Shown: positions 45,769 through 58,219, numbered from the stretch's first letter. The stretch: DNA of 64,000 bases from Papaver somniferum (GCF_003573695.1 NC_039363.1:124665302-124729301); one strand, 5' to 3'. Made by a program: numbers and translations. Notes: a model not told the origin generated them from the sequence alone.

Positions 45769-45966
45769 ATGGATTCTGATTCTTCTGAGGAGGATATGGA
45801 GATGGATGGCATGTTGTATGAAGAAGATGAAGAAATGTGTATGGAGTTTTTGCATCAAATGGATGAAGATGCATATCAAGAAAGAAGAAGACGAAATTTT
45901 ATGTTGCAATTACCTCCTCTTCTTCTCTTGCAGTTGGTGTTAACGTCTAGATTACTATTGTGTTGA
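45769..45966 (+). pseudogene. N-terminal stub of a PIF/Harbinger transposase
   Basis: The frame MDSDSSEEDMEMDGMLYEEDEE... ends in an RRRRN basic cluster before running into unrelated leucine-rich text and a stop at 45964. An acidic N-terminus followed by arginines is typical of plant PIF/Harbinger nucleases. The catalytic DDE domain is deleted. Identification rests on composition and on the element context. Confidence 0.55.
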
Positions 45967-46542
45967 TCCTGACTACCTGGAGTTCCATCAGGCGAGGAAG
46001 CAGGCCCTCCATTCTGAAAATCCTGCGAGATTGGACCATGTGGTGATCTTCCAGGAAATTGATGACCTTCCAACAAGTATGGGTTAAACTTGTTAAGCAC
46101 CCTAAAAATGGTGAAACAACTTTCATGTTGAAAGCTTGAACCTTTGTGAAATCTTTGCCACTATTCCCGACATCTTCGTTCCACATCCGGTTCGCTTTCA
46201 CCACTTCTTTTGTTGTTACACATTATAGCGATAATAGCTACATATTCACTAACGGCTGCTGCAATTGTGCAAAATCGATGACTCAACCCATCGACATCAC
46301 GACCATGTTTGTTACCGGTTTCTTCACAATTTTTTTTGTAAAATCTTACCATAAAAAGTTTTTTTTTCTTGACTACAACCATTAATATCATATAATGTAT
46401 ATAATACATAATTTCTGCAAAGTGACTCGTCTTCATCCATTGTATACTTCAGACCACGAATTCTTGTGTTCCTTTGATGTGATTGTTGTGTTTGTGTTTG
46501 TTGTTGTGATCGTTGTGGTGTTTGTTGTTGTGAGGATGACAT
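45876..46542 (-). pseudogene. Myb/SANT-like second protein of the PIF/Harbinger element
   Basis: Starting MSSSQQQTPQRSQQQ at 46542, the Gln-rich lead is followed by RIRGLKYTMDEDESLCRNYV, a SANT-like first helix region. After a frame break comes SHRFCTIAAAVSEYVAIIA, and then FHKGSSFQHESCFTIFRVLNKF. This matches the ORF1-type DNA-binding partner of plant PIF/Harbinger elements, whose relatives are often mis-annotated as GST T3-like or NAM-associated proteins. Frameshifts near 46330, 46165 and 46085 make it non-functional. It converges with the transposase stub. Confidence 0.65.
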
Positions 46543-46681
46543 ATTTGTTAAAGATGAAATTTTTCTAAAAGATTGAATTGATATGAATAGTGTTGTTTGA
46601 AAATAAAAAGAAAAGTTAGAGACGGTATGAAAATTGTGTAATGTTGAGGAAGGTGCGAGTATAAGTCTCTAGACGAACTGA

Positions 46682-46688
46682 ATTTATA
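46682..46688 (-). promoter_or_regulatory. TATA box, right inward promoter of the PIF element
   Basis: TATAAAT on the minus strand lies about 140 bp before the Gln-rich ORF start at 46542. Confidence 0.6.
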
Positions 46689-47500
46689 GGGGAAGGGAAG
46701 TAGCGATGGAGGGATGGGAATACCAGGTGGCGACATCATCCAAACCGATGGCATCATCACTAAAATCGCGCGTTTCCAGTGAAAACACTAGCGTCATGAT
46801 TGTTGTCGCCCGAGTTATTGGTGATGGCGCGCGTCCTTGCCACAGACGCGCGTCTGGTGGTGCGACTCGATGTTCAAATGAGCATATATGTTCATTTGAA
46901 CATCCATTTTCTTGGTTTGTTCATCCCATAGTAGGATAAAAATGAACAAACTCTAAGTTTGTTCATCCCATAGGAATTTCTCTAAGAGAATCAACTAGAC
47001 AGTCAGACTCAATCTTAATAAAAAGTATATCAAGGAGCTAATATCTCGATCTCTTGATTTAATCTATACTCAAGCAAATAGAAATCTGTGAGTCTTTATT
47101 AAATACAAGAGATATAAACTTGGATGGTACCAAAGACCTATATCCAAGTATCAATCAATTTCCAATCAGAAACCAAAGGTTGGTTTTCACAATTGATCGA
47201 TACAACGCACAACCTATGATATTTCAATTATATAACAAAATATAATGCGGAATAGAAATAACACTGACACTAGAAGTTTTGTTAACGAGAAAACCGCAAA
47301 TGCAGAAAAACCCCGGGACCTAGTCCAGCTTTGAATACCACACTATATTAAGCTGCTCAGACACTAGCCTACTACAAACTAACATAGGTATGGACTGTAG
47401 TTCAACCCAAATCAGTCTCACAATGATTCAAGGTACAATTACGCTTCTTACGTCTATGATCCCATCAGGATGCTACGCACTTGATTCCCTTAGCTGATCT

Positions 47501-49929
47501 TGAAAAAGCGGGGGTCTGACAACACCACCCAATATTTCGCTTAGCAATATGTATGGACTAACTCCGATATACTTTAATAGAGAATCAACTAGACAATCAG
47601 ACTCAATCTAGATTAAAGTATGTCGAGGAGTTAATATCTCACTCTTGTTTTGATTTACTCAAACTAATAGAAATCAGCGAGTCTTTAATCAAACACAAGG
47701 AATAACTTGGATGGTACCAAAGACCAATATCCAAGGATCAATCAATATCAATCGACAACCAAAGGTCGGATTTCCAATTGATTTATTCAAACGCACAACC
47801 TGTATTATTCCAATTATAAAGATAAAACAATATAATGAGGAAATTGAAATATCATAAACACCAGAAAATTTTGTTAACGAGGAAACCGCAAATGCAGAAA
47901 AACCCCGGGACCTAGTCCAGATTGAACACACACTGTATTAAGCCGCTACAGACACTAGCCTACTCCAAGCTAACTTCAGACTGGACTGTAGTTGAACCCC
48001 AATCAATCTCCCACTGATCCAATGTACAGTTATGCTCCTACGCCTCTGATCCCAGCAGGATACTGCGCACTTGATTCCCTTAGATGATCTCACCCACAAC
48101 TAAGAGTTGATACGATCCAAAATCGCAGGCTTTGACAATAAACAAATCTGTCTCACACAAACAAGTCTATCAAAGGATCAATCTGTCTCCCACAGATAAA
48201 CCCTAAAGGTTTTGTTCCGTCTTTTGATAATAATCAAAGTAAACAGGAACCAATTGATAATCCGGTTTTATATTCCCGAAGAACGGCCTAGAGTTATCAA
48301 TCAAATCACAACAATCTTAATCGTATGGTAGCGAAACAAAATGTTGTGGAATAACAAATGATGATACGAAATGTTTGTGATTACTTTATATATCCTTCAT
48401 ATCAGAGATATCAATCTCAAGCCAATCAATCTAATTGTACTCGTACGATAGAAGATGCAAGATCAGATCACACAACTATGATAAAAGTAATGTCGGTCTG
48501 GCTTCACAATCCCAATGATTCTTTAAGTCGGTAACCCGATTTGAGAAAAAAAACCAGAGGTTAAAGGAGAATCGACTCTAGCACGCAAACTAGTATCACA
48601 CGTAAGGTGTAGGGATTAGTTTTGCAGAGTTGCTAAATGTCCCCTTATATAGTCTTTCAAATCAGGGTTTCGCCTAGGTCACAAAGCAAACAATATCCAC
48701 CGTTAGATGAAAACCTGATTTAGATTCAAGCTAATATTTCACAACCGTTAGATCGAAAACTTAGCTTGTTATACACAAATGAACTGCACGCTTCTTGGTT
48801 TGTTAACCGTACCCAAACGTGTGCATTGTTGGTTCAACAATAGTTAACCAAATGGTTAGCCATATGAGCATTTCATATCAACCATGTTCTTATTCACCAT
48901 AACTAGTTCGAATGACTCAAATGAACTAGTTAGAGAGTTGTTCAATTGGAAGGAAATATTATGCACTACACAAGACACAATTGAAGCAAAGATGATTTGA
49001 TTCACTCGAATTGGTTCATGAACTTTTATAGCCACGGTTTGCAAACTGCATTCCTTAGTCTTTATAAGTTTAAGTTCAGAAATAATCTTCAGATATATAA
49101 CCTTCTCAAGTTCGCAGACTAGGTTCGCAGACTTAAGCAACCGGGCAGAGTTTACAAACTCCAGCAGAAAATCTCGGAAGAGACCTTCCGTCGGTTCGCG
49201 GACTGGGTTCGCGGACTGGTCTAGTTTGTCAACTCCAGCTGAATTTCTCGGGATGAGAAGTTCGGCAGTTAGCGGACTTGGCTCACGCCATTTTTCGGTT
49301 TCTCTAGATCAACAAAGTTCGCAAACTTTGGTTCAAGGAATGGGACTTATACATAAATGTGTTTCCACAACAATGTTTATGTCCACCATTGGTTATGTAA
49401 TTTAAACTCTCATTTCAATCATTGAAACATTCTTAGAGGACGTTATATAGTTGTTACACCATTTCTCGTCAAAGCAATTTTCTAGATGATTGAAACATAT
49501 TATGACTTTCGTCACATGGTAAAGATAAACTTGATCGAAGCGAAAAGCTTACCAACACATATTTAGAGATATAGATAGGCGAGGTATACTCGGATTGAAA
49601 TACCAAATGTGTATAATCCAAGTCGATATATATAGCATACGACTTCTTGTTTCAAAGGGTATGAGATAGAGTAGATAGACTTTTGAGTGACAGATAAGTT
49701 CAAGTCTTCACATACCTTTTTGTCGAGAAGTTCCACCGGTTGCTTGAGTAGTTCTTCTTCTTGTATGATGAATCGCCATGAAGTCCTTGAGCTCAACTAA
49801 ACTTTCTATCCTAGTCCGAGACTTAGCTATAATAGACTAGAAATCAAGACTTATAGTTTTGATCACTAACATTGACAAACATGCTTGAGATAGCAATGCA
49901 TGCGAGTTCGACCGAGCAATGCTCTAACA
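47501..49929 (-). mobile_element. Solo LTR B, nested in LTR A, TSD GATCT
   Basis: This 2,429-bp LTR begins TGTTAGAGCATTGCTCGG at 49929 (minus) and ends CGCTTTTTCA at 47501. Perfect 5-bp duplications GATCT stand at 47496-47500 and 49930-49934. Removing it restores the continuous LTR text TTAGCTGATCTCACCCACAA seen in copies B and D, which confirms the insertion. TATATAAGG at 48652-48645 is the promoter. The U3 region has short variable repeats of the form GGTTCGCGGACT (49140-49290). No coding sequence is present. Confidence 0.9.
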
Positions 49930-52900
49930 GATCTCACCCACAACCAAGAGTTGCTACGACCCAAAGTCGAAGACTTGAATAAACAAATCTGTATCACACA
50001 GAAAAGTCTATGGTAATAGATAAATCTATCTCCCACAAATAAACCTACGAGTTTTGTTCCGTCTTTTTATAAAATCAAGGTGAACAGGAACTAATCGATA
50101 ACCCGGACTTATATTCCCGAAGAACAACCTAGAATTATCAATCACCTCACAATCTTAATCGTATGGTAGCGAAACAAGATATTGTGGAATCACAAACGAT
50201 GAGACGAAGATGTTTGTGATTTCTTTTTATCTTTCCCTATCGGAGATATAATCTCAAGTCAATTCTTTCAATTGAACTCGTACGATAGAAAATAGAAAGA
50301 TCAGATCGCTCAACTACAAGAGAAGTAGTTTCGTCTGGCTTCACAATCCAAATGAAGTCTTTAAGTCGTTAACCTACAGGGTCTCGAAAAGAAACCTAAG
50401 GTTAAAGGAGAATCGACTCTAGATAAACCAACTAGTATCACACAGGAGGTGTGGGGATTAGTTTTTCCAGTTGCTAGAGTTCTCCTTTATATAGTTTTCA
50501 AATCAGGGTTTGCAACCAATGTTTGCTTAGTTACAAAGCATTCAATATTCACCGTTAGATGAAAACCTGATTAGATACAAGCTAATATCTTTCAACCGTT
50601 AGATCGAAACTTAGCTTGTCATACACAAATGTAATGTATTTCATTTAGGTTTGAGTAACCGCACCTAAACGTGTACACTTAGTTGGTTTACAAATAGTTA
50701 ACCAGTGGTTAGCCGTAAGAGCACTACCATATGAACCGTATTCATCTTCTTCATATCTAGTTCAAATGAATTAAAATGAACTAGTTGAAGAGTTGTTCAA
50801 TTGCTTAGGTATTTATACATAGACACAATTGAAACAAAATCAGTTTGATTCATTTGAATCAATTCATGAACAATATAGCCATGGTTTGTAAAGATTTCAT
50901 TCCTTATAATTTATTGTTTAAGTTCATGAACTACCGATTTGAGAAAGTAACCAGCTTGGGTACGCGTACAAGTATGTGTACCTTAGCAACCAGATTGAGT
51001 TGGTTTTGGTTTCCAAATTCAGCAAAAAATTTCGGGTAGAAAAGTTCCGCCAGTATGCGTACGGGTACGCGTACCTAAGGTGACTGGTTTACTAGTTTGT
51101 AAACTACAAACTTAGCAGAATTTTCCGGGAGGAAAAGTTCCGCCAGTATGCGTACCCAACCTGTCTCATTTACCAATTCTGTATGCACACACATACACAC
51201 ACTTGGTTTCCGGTACATTTATTTGTACACTAATGTGTGAACATACTATATATGCTTATATACATAGATGGTTACATAATCTCAACTCTACATTCCAATC
51301 ATTGAAACATTCTTCTATAATGTTATAATAGTCGCTATCCACAACTATCGTCATCAAAGCAATTTTCAAGAGAATGAAACGTCATCATGACTTTCGTCAC
51401 GGGTGAAGATGAAAATGGTTAAAGCGAAAGCTTACCAACACATATTTCAAGAAATAGATTGGCGACATAAAATCGGCTCGAAATAGCAAATGTGTATGTA
51501 TGAAAACTATCATAGTTATACGAATTTTGTCTCAATAGTAGGAGATAAAGTAGATAGACTTTTGAGTGATAGATAAGTTCAAATCTCCACATACCTTTTA
51601 GTCGGATGATTTCCACTGGTTCTTTGAGTAGTTCTTCGTCTTTGAAAGATGATCGTCGTGGAGTCTGGAGCTCAGCTACACTTAACTATCCTAGTCTGAG
51701 ACTTAGCTATAAGAAGACTAGAAATCAAGACATATAGTTTTGACAACTAAATTTGACAAACAAGCTTGAGATATCAACGCTTGCGAGTTCGACCGAGCAA
51801 TGCTCTAACACATACCACAAAAGTCTGTGAACTCGTGAACCTGTAATGGTGCGCATACCTAGTATACATACCAAAAAAGAACTGTCGGTTATGAAACCGG
51901 TGTGATATCCATACCCGGTACATATACCATGAAAAATATAGTCACGAACAAGGTTGGAGTACATGTACCTGGTACACGTACTTACCATGTCGAATATTTT
52001 CAAATGCACATAAAATTATTTATGTGAGATAATTAACATTTGAATAAATCTCTAAGAACACTATATAGACATGATTGATCGCATTATAGCCTATGGTTGT
52101 GATTAAAACTTAAAGTCTTAAGTGTTAATGAAAATGATTAAGGTTATAGTTCAATCGACTAGTTTCGGCTAACCGCTTATGAACAATTTCTTTGTACACG
52201 GTTCAGATACGTTCAACCTAACCAGAGTGAATATCCTGATATATCAATCACATTTTAAAGATTCATCTAACAATGGATATTGATTGCTTGGTTCCAAAGA
52301 TACTTAAACCTAAACCAACCTATGCTTTGAAAGTCTATAAAAGGGAACCTCAAGCAACTGGGATCTTTGAATCCCGACACTACTTTTGTGTGTCCTAGTT
52401 GTAAACTAGAGTCGTCCTCTTCATAAAACCCTTTTAGGGTTTAGCGACTAAAAAGACTTCATAGGGATTCGTGAAGCCAGGTCCAGCTATCGTTTATCTT
52501 GATAGCTCGAGTATCTTGATCTTGTTTGATTGTTGAGCTTGCTCCATCAATCAAGATAGATAGAAATCAGAAAGTTTTCTTCGTCTCAGACTTTGTTGAT
52601 TCCACAAGATAGATATCTAAAACCATTCTTTGTTGATCTTTTTAAGATTGTTCTTGAGAGGTGGTTAATAATCCAGGCTTCTCGGCCAATTGAGTATAAG
52701 TGTTCCGGATTCGTGAGGTTTGCTAGCTTCGTCTGCTGCAAACATATTTCCAGCCCTTGATCTAAAAAATTTAATGGGAAATCAAATTGGATCATCTGTT
52801 AGAGGAAAATTGTTATCAAAAGTCTTCACTGAGGTTGAAGAAACTCTTACGCTGTAAAGTAAGTCGGCTAAGGGAATAACAAGTCCTTTGGATTGTATTC

Positions 52901-53084
52901 CAAACAACAAAGGAAGAATTTGGTTGGTAACCACTATAATCAATCTTTGGCAAAATATATTATTGAGTTTTTGACAAAGGCTCTTCCATTTAAAATAATA
53001 AAATCTTTTGTCTGGTTAGATCAATTTAAATATTGATTATCGAAATAACCAATTTCTAGATTCGCAATAAATCATTATAGAACT

Positions 53085-54184
53085 CAAAGAGTAACTATAA
53101 AGCGATGCCAATCTGACACAACTAGACAATCAAGTCTATCAAAGATAAACACGATTCTAGTTGAATACCATCCGATCAAGGTTTGTGCACTATATTCACA
53201 AGATACGAAAACGAATAAGAAAATCTTCTTCGTATTCAAATCTTCAATTGCCTTCAATAACCTGCACAACACAACTTCAATCCTCTTGTGATCAATCACA
53301 CACAGATCGGAGTCTGTTAAAAATGGATTATCACAAGATGTCTTTAGATACACAAATGGTTCTAAATATCCTGTTGATACTTTGATATGGTTTGAGTGAG
53401 CCTTATATCAGAAGAGAAGGTTCTCAAGAATAAACAAACTAGGTGCAATCAAAGTTTCAACAACTGTTAGTCAATCAAATCAATAATCGAAAACCAAAAT
53501 AACAGATCAATTATCTAGTTTCCCACCAACAGTACTCGTAGAGCTTCTTGATCCCACGGAAGTCTTTGAAGGAGCGGTCGTAAGAAATTTCTCCTAATTA
53601 GGGTACTTTCCTCTCCGGATAGACGGCTCCACCAGAAACAACAAGAATGAAGTTTTCTTGGCTCTTACGATAGTTTGGAAGAAATGCAAACTCAAGTATT
53701 TATAGACCAAGGTTGTTTGGACAACAACGAAATTCCAAAACCGAAAAGATTCTCAAGATATGCATTAAAGTACCCGTAGTTTTCTAAATTCGGTGAGATG
53801 CTAGAGTGGGATTATAGGGTTTTTAAAGTGAGTTATGGGGAAGTTGAGCATGAATAGTCTTCGCCTAAACCACGCACAGTGGCCGTTCAAAGGCTGCTTC
53901 AGTCACAGGGAAGGACGCTTAGGAGTGGTTTTAGGGAGGGAAGTAGATGAAGAGAGAGATCAGAGAATTCAAGGGTTTGAAGAAGAATTGCTCTGAGAGG
54001 TTATGAGAAAGTTGATGATAGCTTGGATAAATAGTGGACTTATGTATAGCTGAATTTTCTAATACCAAGTAGGTGAAGATAAGGATTGCTTGCCGTGCCG
54101 TGCGGAGAAATTCTCCCGTCTCTTCAGGAATAGATAGAAATAAACTAGGTTGATTTTATCTTGTTATTCCACCTCCTTTACTCT
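53085..54184 (-). repeat. Fragment of another LTR-like repeat with TATA box
   Basis: The minus strand has TATAAATA at 53704-53697 in the context GGTCTATAAATACTTGAG, a typical LTR promoter, followed by leader-like text rich in CTTCTTC and GAAAC. The right part (53870-53960) shares CTTCAGTCACAGGGAAGGA-like text with 59265-59330. Ends and target duplication were not found. No gene was recognised. Confidence 0.4.
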
Positions 54185-55883
54185 TGAAAAAACGAGGGTC
54201 TAACAACCACACTCAATATTTTGTTTGACAATATGAATAGACAAACTCCAATATACTCTCAAGAGAATCAACTAGACAGTCAGACTCAATCTAGAGAAAA
54301 GGATATCAAAGAGTTTTACTCAATCTCTCAATTCAATCAGCAATCAGCAAATAGGAATTTGTGAGCCCGATTGAATATAAAAGAAATAACTTGAACGGTA
54401 CCAAAGACCAATGTTCAAGGATCAATCAATTTCAATCAACAACCAAAGGTTGGATTTCCCAATTGATCGATTCAACGCACAACCTGTGATATTTCAATTA
54501 TATAGAAAATATAATCCGGAAAAGAAATAACACAGACACCAGAAGTTTTGTTAACGAGGAAACCGCAAATGCAGAAAAACCCCGGGACCTAATCCAGCTT
54601 TGAATACCACACTATATTAAGCCACTAAAGACACTAGCCTACTACCAATGAACTTCGGACTGGAATGTAGTTGAGACCCAATCAATATCATACTTATCAA
54701 GGTACACTTTCACTCCTTACGTCTTTGAACCCCAGCAGGGTTCTACGCACCTGATTCCCTTAGCTGATCTCACCCACAACCAAGAGTTGGTATGACCCAA
54801 AGTCAAAAACTTGATAAACAAATCTGTCTCACACAGAAAAGTCTATTGGAATAGATAAATTTGTCTCCCACAGAAAAACCTACGAGTTTTGTTTTGTCTT
54901 TTGATAAATCAAGGTGAACATGAACCAATTGATATATCGGACTTATATTCCCGAAGAACAGCCTAGAAATATCAATCACCTCACAATAATCTTAATCGAT
55001 TAACGAATCAAGACATTGTAGAATCACAAATGATGAGACGAAGATGTTTGTGACTATTTTTAATCTTACCTATCGGAGATAAATCTCAAGAAAATCTTAG
55101 CAAATATAATACTCAATCACTACAGTAAAAGTAAGATCAGAACACGCAAATACAAAGAAAATAGTTGGGTCTGGCTTCACAATCTCAATGAAGTCTTGAA
55201 GTCCTTAACATACAGGGTTTCGTGAAAAACTAAGGTTAAAGGAGAATCGACTCTAGTCGTAACTAGTATCACACAGAAGGTGTGGGGATTAGGTTTCTCA
55301 ATTGCTAGAGTTCTCCTTTATATAATTTTCAAATCAGGTTTGCAAACTAAGTTACCTTGGTAACAAAGCATTCAATATTCACCGTTAGATGAAATCCTGG
55401 TTAGATTCAAGCTAATATCTTTCAACCGTTATATCGAACTTAGCTTGTTGTACACAAATGAATATACCTTCATTTAGGTTTATGTAACCGTACCTAAACG
55501 TGTACACCATGTTGGCTCAACCGTAGTTAACCAAGGTTAGCTATACGTACCTAAACGTGTACACCATGTGTATAAAATAAAGTTTATATATCTATACGAC
55601 TTTTGTCTCAATAGGATATATAATAGAAATAGACTTCTGAGTGATAGATGAGTTCAAGTCTCCACATACCTTTTTTTGATGAAGTTCCATAATCTCCCCT
55701 TAGTAGTTCTTCGTCTTCAATCGATGAACGCCGTGAAGTCTAAAGCTCAACTACACATTCTATCCTAACCCGAGACATAGCTATAAGTACACTAGAAATC
55801 AAGACCTATAGTTTGGCAACTAAAATTGACAAATAAGCTTGAGATAGCAACGCTTGGGAGTTCGACCGAGCATTGCTCTAACA
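54185..55883 (-). mobile_element. LTR D, same family as A and B, internally deleted
   Basis: On the minus strand it begins TGTTAGAGCAATGCTCGG at 55883 and ends CGTTTTTTCA at 54185, 1.70 kb long. About 0.7 kb of U3 is missing at 55500-55580. There ACCTAAACGTGTACACCATG occurs twice (about 55492 and 55550) flanking the gap, suggesting slippage or recombination at short repeats. TATA lies at 55324-55317. A TACTC word lies near both ends but with one extra base on each side, so I do not call a target duplication. Confidence 0.7.
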
Positions 55884-57180
55884 GTACTCAATGCGATATA
55901 ACAAAGTAAGATCAGAACATACAACTACATAGAAAATAGTTGTGTCTGGCTTCAGAATCCCAATGAAGTCTTTAAGTCGTTAACCTATAATGGTTTTAAG
56001 AAAAACCCAGGTTGAAGGAGAATCGATTGTATTCGCAACTAGTATCACACAGGAGGTGTGGGGATTAGGTTTCCTAGTTGCTAGAATTCTCCCTTATATA
56101 GTATAAATCAGGGTTTGATAACTTTAGAACAAAGCAATCAATATTCACCGTTAGATGAAACCTGATTCAAGATTCAAGCTAATATATTTCCACCGTTATA
56201 TGGTCTTTATCTTGTTACACACAAATGAAATATACCTTCATTTAGATATGGGTAACCGTACCTAAACGTGTATATTGAGTTGGATCAATAACAATTAACC
56301 GAAGTTAGCTATATGAACACTTTTCTCTGAACCTTATTCATCTTAACACTTCTAGATCAATTGATAATCAAATGAATCTAATTGTGTTACTCATAGAGTT
56401 GTTCAGTTGTTTATATTCTCATAGAAGTATACAAGACACAATTGAAGCAAAATTGGATTAATTCAAAAGAATCAGTTCATGAACATTTTAGCCACGGTTT
56501 GCAAAGATTGCATTCCTTAATTTGTAAATGTATTTGTCCATGAGTATGAAATCATACTTAACCGATTTAAGAACTTGAACCACTTAAGTTTGCAAACGGG
56601 TACGCGAACTTAAGTTCCGGACATTGGTCACAAGCCGACAGTTTGCAAACGGGTACACAAACTTTAGCTCCGGACTGAACTCAGTTGAAACAGTTTGTGA
56701 ACGGGTACGCAAACTTGGTTCCCGGACTTCAACATTTAAATCAGTTTGCGAACGGGTATGCAAACTTAAGTACCCCGACTTCAAAAGTTGAATAAGTTTG
56801 CAAACGTGCATACAAACTTCCGGTCCTGAATTCCGTCAAAACAGTTCGTACACTGAGTACTCAATCCGTAATGTATCCAGACATGGGTTTTAGATCTTAA
56901 CTTCCATTTCAATCATTGAAACATTCTTAGAAGACGATAATAGTTGTCTCACACAAACTATTACCTTATAAGCAATTTTCAAGTGATCGAATGATCAATA
57001 CGAAACATTCTGAGCCTACATCAAATGACTGTCTCACACAAATCATGTAAGATGTTACCAGGTGATTTTCACATGATCATCTTTTGACTTTCGTCAAGAA
57101 TAATGATGAACGTGTTTAAAGCAAAAATATTTCCTATAATATTTCGTCAAGAATATGCAATAAAATCAGGATTTTCTTAA
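55884..57180 (-). mobile_element. Partial LTR E of the same family
   Basis: Homology to LTRs A, B and D runs from the GTGTCTGGCTTC region (55945) through the TATA context (56095) to the CATTTCAATCATTGAAACATTC region (56905) and decays before 57180. Both true ends are missing; the left side is cut by LTR D. It carries an expanded U3 minisatellite at 56585-56860. Confidence 0.65.
56585..56860. repeat. U3 minisatellite of LTR E, ~58-bp units
   Basis: The word GTTTGCAAACGGGTACGC and close variants (TACACAAACTT, TATGCAAACTT) recur at about 56587, 56640, 56692, 56740 and 56793, each followed by a CCGGACT or CCCGACT word. Equivalent short motifs in the other LTRs are GGTTCGCGGACT (B) or GGGTACGCGTACC (A), so this block changes quickly between copies. 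Confidence 0.7.
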
Positions 57181-57753
57181 ACAGGAAAACGTTTACTAAC
57201 AAAGTCGTTACCTCAAATCTCGCATCCTTTTCTCCAAAAATATTTTGCATCTTCTTTCCGGGGAGAATTGATACCGAAATATCATTATGTTGTCATCCTT
57301 ATGCAAGAAAAAAGAACAACAACAACTAACCTTTACCAGAGAAAGGTTGAAAACCGGTATTACCTATTGCAAGCAAAAGTTGAAAACCCCGAAACACATA
57401 TTCTTTTATGCTAAACCAAATGATTCAACATATTGAGACTTTTTCACATATTGTTTCAATCAGAACCCCTCATGATCCTTTGATAAAGCCTACAACATGG
57501 GCTAGAACTTAATCCTGCTAAACCAAAAAGTCACCCAAACCATAAGGGTTCACATCATATGAGCTCGAATATCGAGGTTATGAAAACCGAAATCAAACAT
57601 CCCATAAACACGCATGGCAAAAATATAAAGCATTCAAGCAAAGGCTATGTAATCAAAAACTATCACAAGAAAAATTATAAACTAATAATTTTATTCACAA
57701 ATAAATAGTTTTATTCAAAATAGACTTTATTGAAATAATCAAAAACAGATTTT

Positions 57754-58113
57754 TCAAAGATCATCTTCAATTTCCTCAAAACTTTCAGGATCTTCATCAA
57801 CAACATCTCGACTGATATCTCGGATTCTGCACACAATACCTTGATTATGTTCATAGGCTAAAGCATTAACCTTTCGATTAATATTTCGAGCATACTCCCT
57901 GTTACCGATTCCAAGTTTAATCAGCTTTCTTTGGTTACGGATAACAGTTGTTAGTAGTGCTGCTTGTCTATGATGAGTTTCAGTAGTACTGAGGAGGACT
58001 TGTCGTATATTGATAATATCAATCTTAGCATCCGAACTGTTTTGGACAAGGAGATGAGTCACATCTTCCTTTTTTTTTTGCTTAATCATGGAAATTTTAT
58101 TGCCAAAGATCAA
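57754..58113 (-). CDS. Hypothetical 119-aa open frame
   Basis: An open frame, rich in Lys, Arg, Asn and Ile, contains LLVQNSSDAKIDIINIRQVLLS and an acidic end DPESFEEIEDDL. It looks helical and possibly coiled-coil. It begins at M-I-F-G-N-K at 58113. I do not recognise a family. Its position between LTR fragments and an L1 remnant suggests it belongs to the internal region of a retrotransposon (gag-like or 3' ORF) rather than a host gene. Confidence 0.3.
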   Translation of the reverse strand: MIFGNKISMIKQKKKEDVTHLLVQNSSDAKIDIINIRQVLLSTTETHHRQAALLTTVIRNQRKLIKLGIGNREYARNINRKVNALAYEHNQGIVCRIRDISRDVVDEDPESFEEIEDDL

Positions 58114-58219
58114 ACAAATGTTTGTACAAAAAAATCTGTCTAGACAAGCCCAGAATAGATTAAGCTAAACATGAAAAGAAAAAGAATGGAAAATACATAA
58201 GCCCAACACACTAATAGCC

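Larger units (their letters stand above)
45419..46982. mobile_element. PIF/Harbinger element, internally deleted, TSD TAA
   Basis: The ends are GAGCAATTCCTATGG and, reverse-complemented on the right, GAGAAATTCCTATGG. The TAA target duplication is at 45416-45418 and 46983-46985. The LTR text is interrupted here exactly between AATATACTTT and GAGAATCAACTAG, which run together in the other LTR copies, proving insertion. At 1.56 kb it is too short for an autonomous element, but it keeps the starts of both usual ORFs, pointing inward, each with its own TATA box (45677 plus, 46688 minus). The subterminal regions are unusually rich in GACGCGCGTC-like words (45530-45540, 46825-46860). Confidence 0.85.
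45340..51810 (-). mobile_element. Solo LTR A of a long-LTR retrotransposon, carrying PIF element and solo LTR B
   Basis: Read on the minus strand the LTR begins TGTTAGAGCATTGCTCGG at 51810 and ends in CATTTTCA at 45340. The CATAC duplication flanks it (45335-45339 and 51811-51815). Removing the PIF insertion (45419-46982) and LTR B (47501-49929) leaves about 2.47 kb, the same as LTR B. TATATAAAG at 50494-50487 marks the promoter roughly 1.3 kb from the start. The conserved downstream part includes GTTAACGAGGAAACCGC-like and GGGACCTAGTCCAG words on the plus strand. No gag or pol is present, so it is a solo LTR left by recombination. The superfamily cannot be assigned with certainty from the LTR alone. 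Confidence 0.8.
44647..52890 (+). mobile_element. Plus-strand long LTR (copy C), interrupted by LTR A
   Basis: The start TGTTAGAGCATTTCTCTGTCGAACTC at 44647 matches the start of LTRs A, B and D but on the plus strand. The sequence breaks at 45339, where LTR A is inserted with CATAC target duplication, and resumes at 51816. TATAAAAG at 52336-52343 lies in the same context as the TATA boxes of the minus-strand copies. Homology is recognisable to the GTGAAGCCAGGTCCAGCTATCG region (52470) and fades by about 52890. It is an older or different subfamily. No internal retrotransposon genes are attached. Confidence 0.65.

Noticed and set aside
54180..55888. A 5-bp target duplication for LTR D (TACTC)
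   Set aside because: One extra base separates it from the LTR end on each side, and the flanks do not rejoin into a continuous sequence, so it may be chance.
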